NCBI RefSeq assembly: GCF_046523945.1
Contig: NZ_CP171363.1
Location: forward strand, 744,001-808,000
Length of the DNA stretch: 64,000 bases
Source: Faucicola mancuniensis
GTDB taxonomy: Bacteria; Pseudomonadota; Gammaproteobacteria; Pseudomonadales; Moraxellaceae
Direction: 5' to 3'
The notes under the pieces were generated by a model. That model was given only the letters and a program-made list of their open reading frames with translations, ran no database searches and was not told the origin of the DNA. The number at the start of each line of letters is the position of its first letter. Positions within the stretch are counted from its first letter, which is position 1. The position numbers were made by a program, and so were the translations under genes. This document shows positions 16,143-25,928 of this stretch, one piece after another.

Positions 16143-19100
16143 ATGACTATCATCGCTGGACACACTTTTTTAACTGAATTTCAAAAAAATCAGTTGCTAA
16201 ACACATTAAATAACGCAACCGATTATCAACTTACCGACATTATTAGCCAACAAGTTTTTGTTTTTTCCAAGGCATTAAACGAAAAAGACCAACAAAAAGC
16301 CATTGATTTATTAAATCATGGCGAACAAAAATCGTTAATTTTGCCAATGGACGGACAATTGCAAGTCATGGTTAGCCCACGTTTTGGCACGATTAGCCCT
16401 TGGGCGAGTAAGGCGACTGATATTTTTAACAATTGCGAAGTAGCGATTGAGCGTGTGGAACGTGTAATTATCTATACATTAGTTGGGAAAAATCTGCCAA
16501 AAGACGACAAAAAATTACCGCACAATGTTGAAATAATGTTGTACGACCGTATGACCCAAAGTGTGTTTTACGAGTTGGCAAAAGCCGAACAATTGTTTAA
16601 TGACCATGAGCCTGCACCGCTTAATCACGTTGATGTGATTGGCAACGGTCGTACCGCATTAGAACAGGCAAATATTGAGTTTGGTTTTGCCTTGTCATCT
16701 CAAGATATTGATTATCTGATGAATGCGTATGTCAATGAATTAAAACGCAATCCGACCGATGTTGAGCTGATGATGTTCGCCCAAGCCAATTCGGAACATT
16801 GTCGCCACAAGATTTTTAACGCCGAATGGAGGATTGACGGCGAAGTTCAGCTAAAATCCTTGTTTGGCATGATTAAAAATACCTTCCAAAAAAATCCGAA
16901 CGATATTTTATCCGCTTATAAAGACAATGCGGCTGTGGTTAAAGGTTTTGACGGTTTGCGTTTTTATCCGCTTTTAAACAATGAAAACAATCACTTAGAA
17001 TACGATTTTCATCAAGAAAACATTGATATTTTGATGAAAGTAGAAACACACAACCACCCAACCGCAATCGCACCGTACGCAGGGGCGAGTACAGGCTCTG
17101 GCGGTGAAATCCGTGATGAAGGGGCGACAGGGCGTGGCGGTAAGCCAAAAGCAGGGCTGGCAGGTTTTCATGTGTCGCATTTGCAATTACCCGAAATGCC
17201 TGAAAAATGGGAGCAAAGTGGTAAAGTTTCAACCGCCAATTACGGCAAGCCAGAACGAATGGCATCGGCTTTACAAATTATGACCGAAGCACCGCTTGGC
17301 TCGGCAAACTTTAGCAATGAATTTGGTCGTCCCAATTTGGTCGGTTATTTCCGTTCGTTCCAACTTGATACGTCAAAAGAGCAGGACGGTAGCCAAATGC
17401 GTGGCTATCACAAGCCGATTATGATTGCAGGCGGTTATGGTAATATTAAGCGAAATTTAGTTGAGAAAAATGCCATTCAACAAGGCGATTTGCTGATTGT
17501 GTTGGGCGGTCAAGCCATGCAAATCGGTTTGGGTGGCGGTGCAGCAAGTTCGGTGGATAGTGGCGAGTTGGACGAAGGTTTGGACTTTGCATCGGTGCAA
17601 CGTGATAATGCCGAGATGGAACGCCGTTGCCAAGAAGTGATTGACCGTTGTTGGGCGATGGCTGGTAACGATGCCGAAAGCGATAAAAATCCGATTGTAT
17701 CCATTCATGACGTGGGAGCAGGTGGCTTGTCTAACGCCATGCCAGAATTGGTGAACGACCATGAGTTGGGTGCGGTGCTAAACTTGCGAGCCGTGCCGTC
17801 TTTGGAAAAAGGTATGTCGCCAATGGCGATTTGGTCAAACGAAGCCCAAGAACGCTATGTATTGGCAATTCGCCCAGAAAGTGCGGAGCTGTTTGACAGT
17901 ATCTGCGAGCGTGAACGCTGTCCGTATGCGATTTTGGGGGAAGCGACCGAAGTTCGTCAATTGATAGTAAACGACCCATTGTTAAACACAGACGGCACGC
18001 AACAACCTGTAGATATGCCGTTGCAGGTGCTGTTGGGCGGTACACCAAAAATGAAACGTAGTTTTAACCGTTCAACGCCTGATTTAATCGCTTTAGATTT
18101 AACAAAAGTTGATTTAAATCAAGCCGTTAAAGACGTGTTACGCCACCCAACCGTTGCGAGTAAATCATTTTTAATCAGCATTGGCGACCGCTCAATCACA
18201 GGCATGGTGGTGCGAGACCAGTATGTCGGACGTTACCAAGTGCCTGTTGCCGACTGTGCAGTAACGGCTTCCGCTTTGTTAAGTCTTGGCGGCAAGCCGA
18301 TGACAGGTGAAGCCATGAGCATGGGCGAACGCACGCCTGTCGCCTTGATTAGCCCACAAGCGTCCGCACGACTGGCAGTTGGGGAGGCGATTACCAACAT
18401 CGCAGGGGCGAACATCGCCAAGCTATCGGACATCACGCTATCAGCAAACTGGATGGCGGCGTGTGGCGAAGACAAAGAAGACCAAGCTTTGTATGATGCG
18501 GTTTACGCGGTGGGTGAAGAGCTTTGCCCTGCTTTGGGGATTGCTATTCCTGTGGGTAAAGACAGTTTATCAATGCGTGCCAATTGGTCAGAAAATAGTG
18601 AAAATAAATCGGTCGTTTCGCCATTATCTTTAATTATTTCGGCATTTGCCCCTGTGCAAAACGTGGCAAAAACGCTAACGCCAGAATTGAAAAATACTGA
18701 GAGTGCGTTTTACCGTTTGGATTTGTCAAAAGGGCAACTCCGTCTTGGCGGTTCAATCCTTGCCCAAACGATGAGCCAATTGGGCGACACTTGCCCAGAC
18801 CTTGACAATGCTCAAGATTTAATCAATTTCTTTAACTTTATCCAAATCGCCAACACTCAAGGCTTGATTTCTGCGTATCACGACATTGGTGATGGTGGCT
18901 TGTTGGCAACCGTTGCCGAAATGCAATTTACCAGTCGTCAAGGCGTGAAATTGGTGTTAAATGATGATAATTTAATCGGTCAATTATTTGCCGAAGAATT
19001 GGGTGCGGTGGTGCAAGTGTTGCCAGAAAACGTGGCGGACTTTATCGCTTTAGCCGAAAAATCAAACGTAAGCGACTTATTAAGTTTAATCGGACAAAGC

Positions 19101-20111
19101 ACCGAAGAAGACAGTTTAATTATCCAAACTAATCAACAAACGTTAAACTTTAGCCGTGCTGAATTACAACAAGAATGGACAAAAGTAAGCTATCATATTG
19201 CCAAAAATCGTGATAACCCAACGTGTGTGCAGCAAGAATTTGATTTAATTAGCGATGACAAACATCAAGGTTTAATCAGTTTTGCCAATTATGACTTAAA
19301 TCAAGCGATTGAAGCACCGTATATTAACAGTCGCACGGTACAGCCAAAAGTAGCAATTTTGCGTGAACAAGGCGTAAACGGTCATGTAGAAATGGCAAGC
19401 AGTTTTACCCAAGCAGGCTTTGAAGCGGTGGACGTGCATATGAGCGACTTGTTAAAAGGGCGTGTCAATCTGCGTGATTTTGATGGACTTGTCGCTTGTG
19501 GTGGCTTTAGTTATGGCGATGTGTTGGGGGCTGGCTCTGGTTGGGCAAAATCTATCTTGTTCCACGATGAATTAAGAATGCAGTTTGTCCGCTTTTTCAC
19601 TCGTCCAGAAACCTTTAGCTTAGGCGTATGCAACGGCTGTCAAATGATGAGCCAGCTTAAAGACTTGATTCCGGGGGCAGAGAATTTCCCACGTTTTATC
19701 GCCAACCGTTCGGCACGTTTTGAAGCACGTACCGTCAATGTCAAAATTGAACGCACCAAATCTGTGTTGTTAAAAGGTATGCAGGACAGTATTTTGCCGA
19801 TTGCGATTGCTCATGGCGAAGGCTATGCGACTTTGAGCGATACTGATATTGCAGGCATGACGGCTCACGGTCAAATCGCCATGCGGTATGTGGACAGTCA
19901 AGGCAGTCCAACCGAGCATTATCCGCTCAATCCGAACGGCTCACCGCAAGGCGTAACAGGCGTGTGTAGCACGGATGGACGTGTAACCATTATGATGCCA
20001 CACCCAGAGCGGAATTTGAAAGCGTATAATCATTCTTGGAAACCAGAAGAATGGAATAAAGATGGGGCGTGGTTAAGATTGTTTAGAAATGCAAGGGCAT
20101 TTTTAAGATAA
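16143..20111 (+). CDS. purL: Phosphoribosylformylglycinamidine synthase (large, single-chain form)
   Basis: Converts FGAR and glutamine to FGAM in purine synthesis. At 1322 residues it is the fused gammaproteobacterial type. The N-terminal and linker regions are followed by the ATP-binding core (HNHPTAIAPYAGASTGSGGEIRDEGATGRGGKPKAG near residue 300). The C-terminal class-I glutamine amidotransferase shows the catalytic Cys in SLGVCNGCQMMSQL and His/Glu in MMPHPERN. The GGFSYGDVLGAGSGWA loop is intact. Start ATG at 16143. Immediately followed by IS derivative copy 2. Confidence 0.98.
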   Translation: MTIIAGHTFLTEFQKNQLLNTLNNATDYQLTDIISQQVFVFSKALNEKDQQKAIDLLNHGEQKSLILPMDGQLQVMVSPRFGTISPWASKATDIFNNCEVAIERVERVIIYTLVGKNLPKDDKKLPHNVEIMLYDRMTQSVFYELAKAEQLFNDHEPAPLNHVDVIGNGRTALEQANIEFGFALSSQDIDYLMNAYVNELKRNPTDVELMMFAQANSEHCRHKIFNAEWRIDGEVQLKSLFGMIKNTFQKNPNDILSAYKDNAAVVKGFDGLRFYPLLNNENNHLEYDFHQENIDILMKVETHNHPTAIAPYAGASTGSGGEIRDEGATGRGGKPKAGLAGFHVSHLQLPEMPEKWEQSGKVSTANYGKPERMASALQIMTEAPLGSANFSNEFGRPNLVGYFRSFQLDTSKEQDGSQMRGYHKPIMIAGGYGNIKRNLVEKNAIQQGDLLIVLGGQAMQIGLGGGAASSVDSGELDEGLDFASVQRDNAEMERRCQEVIDRCWAMAGNDAESDKNPIVSIHDVGAGGLSNAMPELVNDHELGAVLNLRAVPSLEKGMSPMAIWSNEAQERYVLAIRPESAELFDSICERERCPYAILGEATEVRQLIVNDPLLNTDGTQQPVDMPLQVLLGGTPKMKRSFNRSTPDLIALDLTKVDLNQAVKDVLRHPTVASKSFLISIGDRSITGMVVRDQYVGRYQVPVADCAVTASALLSLGGKPMTGEAMSMGERTPVALISPQASARLAVGEAITNIAGANIAKLSDITLSANWMAACGEDKEDQALYDAVYAVGEELCPALGIAIPVGKDSLSMRANWSENSENKSVVSPLSLIISAFAPVQNVAKTLTPELKNTESAFYRLDLSKGQLRLGGSILAQTMSQLGDTCPDLDNAQDLINFFNFIQIANTQGLISAYHDIGDGGLLATVAEMQFTSRQGVKLVLNDDNLIGQLFAEELGAVVQVLPENVADFIALAEKSNVSDLLSLIGQSTEEDSLIIQTNQQTLNFSRAELQQEWTKVSYHIAKNRDNPTCVQQEFDLISDDKHQGLISFANYDLNQAIEAPYINSRTVQPKVAILREQGVNGHVEMASSFTQAGFEAVDVHMSDLLKGRVNLRDFDGLVACGGFSYGDVLGAGSGWAKSILFHDELRMQFVRFFTRPETFSLGVCNGCQMMSQLKDLIPGAENFPRFIANRSARFEARTVNVKIERTKSVLLKGMQDSILPIAIAHGEGYATLSDTDIAGMTAHGQIAMRYVDSQGSPTEHYPLNPNGSPQGVTGVCSTDGRVTIMMPHPERNLKAYNHSWKPEEWNKDGAWLRLFRNARAFLR

Positions 20112-20118
20112 TTGATTT

Positions 20119-20506
20119 GGCTCTAAACTAGCAACACAACCCATACTAGACTAGAAACATGAAATATAACAGTAAGTTAAGCATCTATAAAGTTAAAAAA
20201 ATCATAAAATTCTTTTGCACTGATACAGATGCTACAAAAACAGCGATTTTACTTGAATTAAATCGCAACACCATCAACCGATGGTATAATATCTTTCGTC
20301 AAGAAATAATGGCATTGAGAGCTTTTAGAATTTTACTAAAAGAAGGCTTGCCAAATTTAATGGTGTAACCGCAAATTTTGAGTTTCACTTAAAAGATGAG
20401 AAACACCGTTTCGCAAGATGGCGTTGGAATAAAGATTTGAATGAATTACAACGCCATTTATGGGATTTGATTAAGTGAGTTTTTTAGTTCTTGATAGTCT
20501 AGAGCC
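20119..20506 (+). mobile_element. 388-bp internally deleted IS1595 derivative (MITE-like), copy 2
   Basis: Ends GGCTCTAAACTAG and TAGTCTAGAGCC. It has the same structure, length and deletion junction as copy 1 at 3726-4113: transposase helix-turn-helix start (20159 onward) fused to the last part of the gene. It begins 8 bp after the purL stop and ends 11 bp before the convergent PepSY-type gene, so it fills an intergenic gap without disrupting either gene. Confidence 0.85.
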
Positions 20507-20517
20507 TTAACAATTCA

Positions 20518-21030
20518 TTAAACCATTAACAACACAACTGACAACACCGCCCCAACAGCGACAAATGCCATGCCACGTTTAAACATTTTGGAATTTGGGG
20601 CAAATAAAAAGAAACTTGACACCACAAAAAACAACAATGTTGAACCAAACAAAAAATTTAACCCACCCAACTTGCTTTTAGATGAAGATTTGTGAAAATT
20701 ATTCATTTTTTCTAGCACAATTGGCAATTTTTTGACGGTATAATTCACTTCGCCTGTCGCTGTGTTATAAGTGCCGTCTTTAAAACTATAAAGCGTGCCT
20801 TGCTGTGGCTTTAGCTCAACATTTCGCATTCTAAGCTCTTTAGCAAGCTGTTCTTGGTTCAAATTTGGGGCAAGCGTTTTGTGAATTTGTTGTTCATGTT
20901 TTAAAAAATCGGTATCACGAAACACGAGCAACATACCGCTTAACGCATACACCAACATGATGCCAGCCATAAAATAACCTACATAGCGATGCCCAATTCG
21001 CATATAAATCCGAAAGTCTTTGATTGCCAT
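20518..21030 (-). CDS. PepSY-type membrane protein
   Basis: 170 residues. The N-terminal RIGHRYVGYFMAGIMLVYALSGMLLVFRDTDF is the first helix typical of PepSY-associated membrane proteins. A periplasmic segment of about 85 residues follows, with a short PepSY-like part (LKPQQGTLYSFKDGTYNTATGEVNYTVKKLP). Two more membrane helices close the protein (LNFLFGSTLLFFVVSSFFLF and GMAFVAVGAVLSVVLLMV). The precise role is unknown; relatives are associated with metal or siderophore handling. The coding end lies next to the IS derivative but looks complete. Confidence 0.75.
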   Translation of the reverse strand: MAIKDFRIYMRIGHRYVGYFMAGIMLVYALSGMLLVFRDTDFLKHEQQIHKTLAPNLNQEQLAKELRMRNVELKPQQGTLYSFKDGTYNTATGEVNYTVKKLPIVLEKMNNFHKSSSKSKLGGLNFLFGSTLLFFVVSSFFLFAPNSKMFKRGMAFVAVGAVLSVVLLMV

Positions 21031-21264
21031 AAATATTCCAAATTATCTTTGTTTTACAAAATTCCAATATTATCCAACAAAACAACAATAATGTAAATAA
21101 TTATCGTTTTTATTTAAACTAAAAAAGCTTTAAATTGATTAAAATTTAATCAAAAAACATTTTTTTAAAGTCAATTTGCAAAAAAAACTTGACTTCAAAT
21201 AAAAAAATCATTATTATACGCACCAATTCAACATCAAACGGTGAAAGCGGTTGAAGTTAGATGC

Positions 21265-21340
21265 GTCCCCATCGTCTAGAGGCCTAGGACATCGCCCTTT
21301 CACGGCGGTAACCGGGGTTCGAATCCCCGTGGGGACGCCA
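21265..21340 (+). tRNA. tRNA-Glu (UUC)
   Basis: GTCCCCATCGTCTAGAGG opens the 7-bp acceptor stem that closes with GGGGACGCCA. The anticodon loop CTTTCAC gives TTC, and the T-loop is GTTCGAATCC. CCA is encoded. Confidence 0.98.
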
Positions 21341-21365
21341 CATATTCTTTAGGAATAAAAAAATT

Positions 21366-21397
21366 AAGCCATTGTTAAATGACAATGGCTTTTTTGT
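21366..21397 (+). terminator. Rho-independent terminator after tRNA-Glu
   Basis: AAGCCATTGT and ACAATGGCTT form a 10-bp hairpin followed by T6. Confidence 0.85.
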
Positions 21398-21448
21398 TTT
21401 TAATGCTTTTTTTCGTTTATAAATCAATTAAATGAGAAATCATACTTT

Positions 21449-22160
21449 GAAACCTTTGCAAAACCCTAAAAAATCCGCTAAATTTCTGTTACCAAGAATT
21501 AACGATTGTCCACGACGGATGTCGGCTCCTGACAGACCGGCTTTAAAACTACCCCTTCTTCATATACGCAACGGAAAATCATATGTTAATCAAAGCAGCT
21601 ATTCTTGCCAATGCTACAGAACTCGAACAAATCTATTCATTATCGTTTGAATCAAACGCCTCTTTTTTTCCTGATGATATGGAGGAAGAAGATGACGAGG
21701 GCGAAGAGGATTTTTCATTTGAATCCGCAATAATGATGCTTGACAAAACAGTGCTGGGATTATGGATAAATGATCGCCTAATCGGAGGTGCTGTTATTTC
21801 CGGCAATTCTACAGGAATACACACCCTTGATAGATTGTTCATTCTGCCTGAAGAACAGGGTAAAGGTTACGGTTTTCATGCATGGATGGAAATTGAAAAT
21901 ATGTATCCTGACGCTAAAGAATGGACACTGAGAACGCCGACATGCCTGATTAATAACGTGTGTTTTTACGTAAATAAGTGCGGTTTTACCATTGTGCGCG
22001 TTGAGGACATGGGAAAGGATGGGGTTGGCATGTACGTTTTCTCGAAGAAAGAGACTTTTGCAAAACCTCTGAATTTACAAATTCCAAAAAAATAACCAAT
22101 TGAAATTTTAGGAGTTTATTTTTTACAACTATCGAAAGAATGAGGTTTTGCAAAGGTTTC
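21449..22160 (+). mobile_element. 712-bp transposon-like cassette carrying an acetyltransferase gene
   Basis: Perfect 17-bp terminal inverted repeats GAAACCTTTGCAAAACC start at 21449 and end (complement) at 22160. They are flanked by a direct repeat ACTTT (21444-21448 and 22161-22165), so the unit moved in as a block. Its only gene is the GNAT gene at 21583-22095; no transposase is present. Removing the unit restores a longer 3' end to the neighbouring LOG gene (five more codons before a TGA). Codon use inside differs from the neighbourhood. Confidence 0.8.
21583..22095 (+). CDS. GNAT-family N-acetyltransferase
   Basis: 170 residues with the GNAT fold order visible. The N-terminal strand and helix (IKAAILANATELEQIYSLSF) precede a very acidic loop (DDMEEEDDEGEEDFSFE, residues 26-42). 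The acetyl-CoA-binding segment LDRLFILPEEQGKGYGFHAWMEIE has the Q/RxxGxG/A pattern, and the C-terminal strand pair is CFYVNKCGFTIVR. The substrate cannot be predicted. It is the only gene of a mobile cassette bounded by 17-bp inverted repeats. Its base composition and codons (CGC, CTG, GGA) contrast with neighbours, which points to recent transfer from another group. Confidence 0.85.
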   Translation: MLIKAAILANATELEQIYSLSFESNASFFPDDMEEEDDEGEEDFSFESAIMMLDKTVLGLWINDRLIGGAVISGNSTGIHTLDRLFILPEEQGKGYGFHAWMEIENMYPDAKEWTLRTPTCLINNVCFYVNKCGFTIVRVEDMGKDGVGMYVFSKKETFAKPLNLQIPKK

Positions 22161-22881
22161 ACTTTGTATTTTTAGGCGTATGCAATACGCCCCCACCTCT
22201 ATATTTTAAGCTAAAAACCCGTGTATCAATGTCTTTAGCCAAAGGGTTATCAATATTGACTGTTTTTTGCAAATGTCCAATCACATCATCAGCCGTATCG
22301 CACACCACTAACGCATTGCGGTCTTGCTGTGCCATAAAACCTTCATCGGCAATATGATGAATATGCTGGATAAAATGCTGATAAAATTGATTGGTGTTCA
22401 ACAACATCATCGGTTTGTCATGTTGCATCAACTGTCGCCAAGTCGCAATCTCAGCAATCTCTTCTAGCGTACCAAAACCGCCCGATAAAGTTACAAAAGC
22501 ACTGGCATATTCAGCCATCATTGCCTTTCTGGTGTGCATACTATCGGTCAAATGCAACTGGGTCAAATTGAGATGCGAAATTTCTTTTTGGAGCATAAAC
22601 TGTGGAATCACGCCCACCGCCACGCCATTTTGCGACAGCACGCCATCAGCCACCGCCCCCATTACGCCAATGGATGCACCGCCATACACCAAGCCAAAAC
22701 CCGCTTTTGCCAGTTTTTGACCCAGCTCAAACGCCGTTTGGGTATAAATCGGATTATTGCCTGTGCGTGAACCACAATACACCGCCACCAAAGGCACGCT
22801 GATGTTTTCATTTTGGATAATATCGCCCAATTTATCCACATCTTTATGGGTAATCGTTGTTGAATTTGTTATTTTTGTCAT
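22159..22881 (-). CDS. LOG-family (TIGR00730-type) nucleotide-processing protein
   Basis: 240 residues with the Rossmann-like fold of the LOG/cytokinin-riboside 5'-monophosphate phosphoribohydrolase family. Visible motifs are VAVYCGSRTGNNPIYT, GLVYGGASIGVMGAVADG, the loop HTRKAMMAEYASAFVTLSGGFGTLEE with the PGGxGTxxE-like signature, and WRQLMQHDKPMML. Bacterial members cleave nucleotide monophosphates to base and ribose phosphate. The present stop codon is formed at the edge of the acetyltransferase cassette; the pre-insertion gene would have ended KYDFSFN-stop. Confidence 0.85.
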   Translation of the reverse strand: MTKITNSTTITHKDVDKLGDIIQNENISVPLVAVYCGSRTGNNPIYTQTAFELGQKLAKAGFGLVYGGASIGVMGAVADGVLSQNGVAVGVIPQFMLQKEISHLNLTQLHLTDSMHTRKAMMAEYASAFVTLSGGFGTLEEIAEIATWRQLMQHDKPMMLLNTNQFYQHFIQHIHHIADEGFMAQQDRNALVVCDTADDVIGHLQKTVNIDNPLAKDIDTRVFSLKYRGGGVLHTPKNTK

Positions 22882-22912
22882 TTTATCAATATGCTAATTA
22901 AAAAAACTGCAA

Positions 22913-23947
22913 TTAAGGAATGAGTTGCTCTAAACGTTGATACGCTACGCCATAGCCTTGTTTTGCCGATTGACGTAACCATGATAAAGCGGTTTCATCA
23001 TTTTTGTCCACGCCGTTGCCTGTTTCATACATTTTTGCCAAAAAATATTGGGCTTGTGCATGGACCAACTCACCTGCTTTTTCGTAATGATAAAGGGCTT
23101 GAGTGTTGTCAATGTTGACTGCTTGTTGAAAATTGGCAACGTCAAAACCGCCTTGATAATACCACCCCAACACAAAATGGGCTGGACGAAAGTCCTGTTT
23201 GGCAGATTTTTGCAAAAATTCCACCGCCAAATCGGTATTTTGAGCGACACCGCCCACGCCAAATAAATGTGCAATCCCCACATTATATTGGGCTTTGGCA
23301 AAGCCATGCTCGGCTGAGTGTTGAAAATCCGTCATCGCATCGTGCAATTGATTTTTTATTTTTTGAGTGGCATTGACAAAAATCGCTTCAGCATCAACAT
23401 TGCTTGCTTGGTTGTCAGTTTGTTTGTCCAAATTTTCTGCAAGGCGATTGACCGCAGGTGCATAGCCCAAATCTGCCGATTGTTGATACCAAAAAGTCGC
23501 TTGTTCAGGGTTTTGTACGAATCCGCCCAAGCCTTTTTCATAAGCGACCGCTAGATTATATTGTGCGGTTGCGTCGCCTTGTTCAGCAGCTTGGATAAAA
23601 AGTTGCACGGCTTTTTTGGGGTCTTGTTCCACGCCAAATCCTTGCATATACAGCATGGCAAGGCGGACTTTGGCTTCAGCAAGGTTTTGAGCAGTAGCTG
23701 CATGATAGCATTGGTAGGCTTTTGTGTAGTCTTGTGGTACGCCTACACCTTTTTCAAACAATTTACCAAGCCCTACTAAGGCTTGGGCATGTTGTTGTTT
23801 GCTCGCTTGTAACCAGTAACGAGCCGATTCCCGAAAGTTTTTTTCTACGCCCAATCCTTTGGCATAGCAAAGCCCAAGTTGATATTGGGCTTCGGCATCG
23901 CCATTTTTGGCTTTTTGTTGGTAATCGTTGATGTCAAACGCTGTCAT
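22913..23947 (-). CDS. Sel1-repeat protein
   Basis: About 344 residues from the ATG at 23947 (MTAFDINDYQQKA), chosen over the upstream in-frame start because the repeats begin there. It consists of eight or more Sel1-like (SLR/TPR-type) repeats of ~36 residues, such as AEAQYQLGLCYAKGLGVEKNFRESARYW and ATAQYNLAVAYEKGL. These are alpha/alpha solenoid modules used for protein-protein contacts. No signal peptide is present, so it is probably cytoplasmic. The partner is unknown. Confidence 0.88.
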   Translation of the reverse strand: MTAFDINDYQQKAKNGDAEAQYQLGLCYAKGLGVEKNFRESARYWLQASKQQHAQALVGLGKLFEKGVGVPQDYTKAYQCYHAATAQNLAEAKVRLAMLYMQGFGVEQDPKKAVQLFIQAAEQGDATAQYNLAVAYEKGLGGFVQNPEQATFWYQQSADLGYAPAVNRLAENLDKQTDNQASNVDAEAIFVNATQKIKNQLHDAMTDFQHSAEHGFAKAQYNVGIAHLFGVGGVAQNTDLAVEFLQKSAKQDFRPAHFVLGWYYQGGFDVANFQQAVNIDNTQALYHYEKAGELVHAQAQYFLAKMYETGNGVDKNDETALSWLRQSAKQGYGVAYQRLEQLIP

Positions 23948-23989
23948 GTTGTTTCCTTTGCTTTTCAATAAACAATATTTTAACAAATT

Positions 23990-24607
23990 TTAACGCAAAT
24001 AAACAACCGTATCGCTTAATTCATTACCGTGAATATCATTGTCTAATTGATAATGTTGGCGTAATAATTGCCCAATTTCGTTAAGCAATTGGGTCAAACC
24101 TTGCACTTGATTGTCCGCTTTGATATGTGTTAAAGCCATATCGCACAAGGCTTGCCAAACCGCTGGCATAACTTGTGACGCAATGCCCCTATCAGCAACA
24201 ATCTCAAGCCTATGTTCACACACATTTAAATAAACCAACACGCCTGTATTGTCAGCTGTATCCCATACCCGATAATCGGCAAACACTTGCACTGCCCTAT
24301 CTCGGCTGTTGTGCGTGCGTGCAAGGTGCAAGGGCAAAGTATTTTCAATCACCAAAAACACTTCGCCACGATGTCCGATTTCCGCTTGGCTGACCGCTTG
24401 GCTTAATTGGGTTTTGGCAACATTGTCTAACCAACGGTTGTGCAAACACGGCACAAAACACAACTGACGCAACCAACGGCGAAAACTTGGCTCGGTGGTT
24501 GTGGTGTTGTTAATCGGTGACGTATAAGCAATCGTTTCGCTGATTGGCAGTTGATTGCCTTTTGTTGGATTGGGTTGATTTGTCTGTGTGTGTTGTGAAT
24601 TTGTCAT
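23990..24607 (-). CDS. TPM-domain protein
   Basis: 205 residues. The core from about residue 60 (LSQAVSQAEIGHRGEVFLVIENTLPL...RAVQVFADYRVWDTADNTGVLVYLNVCEHRLEIVADRGIASQV) is a TPM (Psb32/MOLO-1) domain, without a signal peptide. It is 36 bp downstream of the Gly-rich TPM protein, with lemA upstream of that. LemA-TPM-TPM clusters are common in bacteria and are thought to act at the membrane, but the biochemical function is not known. Confidence 0.82.
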   Translation of the reverse strand: MTNSQHTQTNQPNPTKGNQLPISETIAYTSPINNTTTTEPSFRRWLRQLCFVPCLHNRWLDNVAKTQLSQAVSQAEIGHRGEVFLVIENTLPLHLARTHNSRDRAVQVFADYRVWDTADNTGVLVYLNVCEHRLEIVADRGIASQVMPAVWQALCDMALTHIKADNQVQGLTQLLNEIGQLLRQHYQLDNDIHGNELSDTVVYLR

Positions 24608-24643
24608 GTGATTTATTTTAATTTAAATTTAATTTTAAAAAAA

Positions 24644-25852
24644 CTACCAAGAACCGCCAGCACCGCCTCCGCCAAAGCCACCACCGCCTCCGCCGTAACC
24701 TCCGCCACCAAATCCGCCTCCGCCAAAACCACCGCCACCTGTGGGAATAAATACACTACCGCCACCACGTCCGCCACCGCCTGTATTGCGAACCAACAAA
24801 AACACAAATAACAAAAACGCAATTAACAAACTAGTAAAAAAGCCAAACCCAAACAACGTGCCTGCCACCACCGCACCGCCAGCGGTGACACTCGCTCCCA
24901 AAAAACGCCCCAATATACTGGTCAAAAAGAAACCAATAAATAATGAAATAATGGCAAAAGGAATGGGTGAAATTTCTTCGGCTTGCGACTGTTGCATTTT
25001 TTCGGCATCGGCTTGTTTTAAAATATCTGGGTCGGTACTCAGTCGCTCTTCAATACGGTTTAGCCCTGCATTGATACCGCCTGCAAAGTCGCCTTGTTTA
25101 AAATATGGCGTGATATCTTCCATGATAATACGTTTGGCAATCGCATCAGGAATCACACCTTCAAGCCCATAGCCTGTCAAAATCTGTAATTTGCGGTCAT
25201 TGACAGCGACCACGATTAACAAGCCATTACTGCTTTTTTTACCGCCCAATTGCCAACGTTCGGCAACTTGTATGGCATAAGTAAAAATGTCTGTACCGTT
25301 GGTGGTCGGTACAATCACCACCGCAGGCTGTGCCAAACCCCGCTCATAAATATGACGAATTTTTTGCTCTAAGGCTTGTTTTTCGCTGGCGGTCAAAATA
25401 CGAGCTTGGTCAATCACAGGATTTTGCAAAACCAACTGTGATGAATCCACGCCTTTTTCGGTGAATTGGCGTGGGGTTTGGGTGGAATTTTGGTTGGCGT
25501 TTTGTGTTGAGTTTTGTGATGTTTGGTTACTTTGTCCATTTGGCAAAGGCAAAGCGTCATTATTCAGCGTTTCGCCCAAAGTTTCGTTAATCGCTTCATT
25601 GCCAAAAACAGCGTCATTCACCGCTTCATTTTGTTTGGCAACTTGAGAAAGAGCAAGCATATCATCCACGCTGTGCGATTGTAGCGTGGATTTGGTCGGC
25701 TGTGCGGTGGCTTGATTTGCCGTTGCAGTGGCGGTAGCCGTTACGGTTTCGGCTTGGCTCAATGTTGGCATGACGGACAGACTTAACAAACCGATTATCA
25801 CAGATTTTTTTATCCATGATTGGGGCGAATGTGTCATTTTTTTTACCAACAT
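24644..25852 (-). CDS. TPM-domain membrane protein with Gly-rich tail
   Basis: 402 residues. A signal peptide (SVIIGLLSLSVMPTLSQA) is followed by a low-complexity Gln/Asn/Thr-rich linker and the TPM domain (about residues 150-270: DQARILTASEKQALEQKIRHIYERG, NGLLIVVAVNDRKLQILTGYGLEGVIPD). Two membrane helices (FAIISLFIGFFLTSIL, FGFFTSLLIAFLLFVFLLV) lead to a Gly-rich tail ending GGGGAGGSW. This is the YgcG-like architecture. It is likely anchored with the TPM domain in the periplasm. The start may be the second Met (MTHSPQSW). Confidence 0.87.
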   Translation of the reverse strand: MLVKKMTHSPQSWIKKSVIIGLLSLSVMPTLSQAETVTATATATANQATAQPTKSTLQSHSVDDMLALSQVAKQNEAVNDAVFGNEAINETLGETLNNDALPLPNGQSNQTSQNSTQNANQNSTQTPRQFTEKGVDSSQLVLQNPVIDQARILTASEKQALEQKIRHIYERGLAQPAVVIVPTTNGTDIFTYAIQVAERWQLGGKKSSNGLLIVVAVNDRKLQILTGYGLEGVIPDAIAKRIIMEDITPYFKQGDFAGGINAGLNRIEERLSTDPDILKQADAEKMQQSQAEEISPIPFAIISLFIGFFLTSILGRFLGASVTAGGAVVAGTLFGFGFFTSLLIAFLLFVFLLVRNTGGGGRGGGSVFIPTGGGGFGGGGFGGGGYGGGGGGFGGGGAGGSW

Positions 25853-25928
25853 GAGAAGCCTTTTATCAATTTTTAAAATTTTTTTTAAAACAATTTAAAC
25901 CCAATTTATCGTATTTTTGATAAATGGA

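Noticed and set aside
21432..21650. 72-residue frame beginning before the acetyltransferase gene
   Set aside because: It crosses the inverted-repeat border and overlaps the GNAT gene out of frame; no protein-like features.
24613..25172. Open frames on both strands across the Gly-rich tail of the TPM protein
   Set aside because: They arise from the repetitive GGN codons of the tail in other frames; no ribosome site or protein-like composition.
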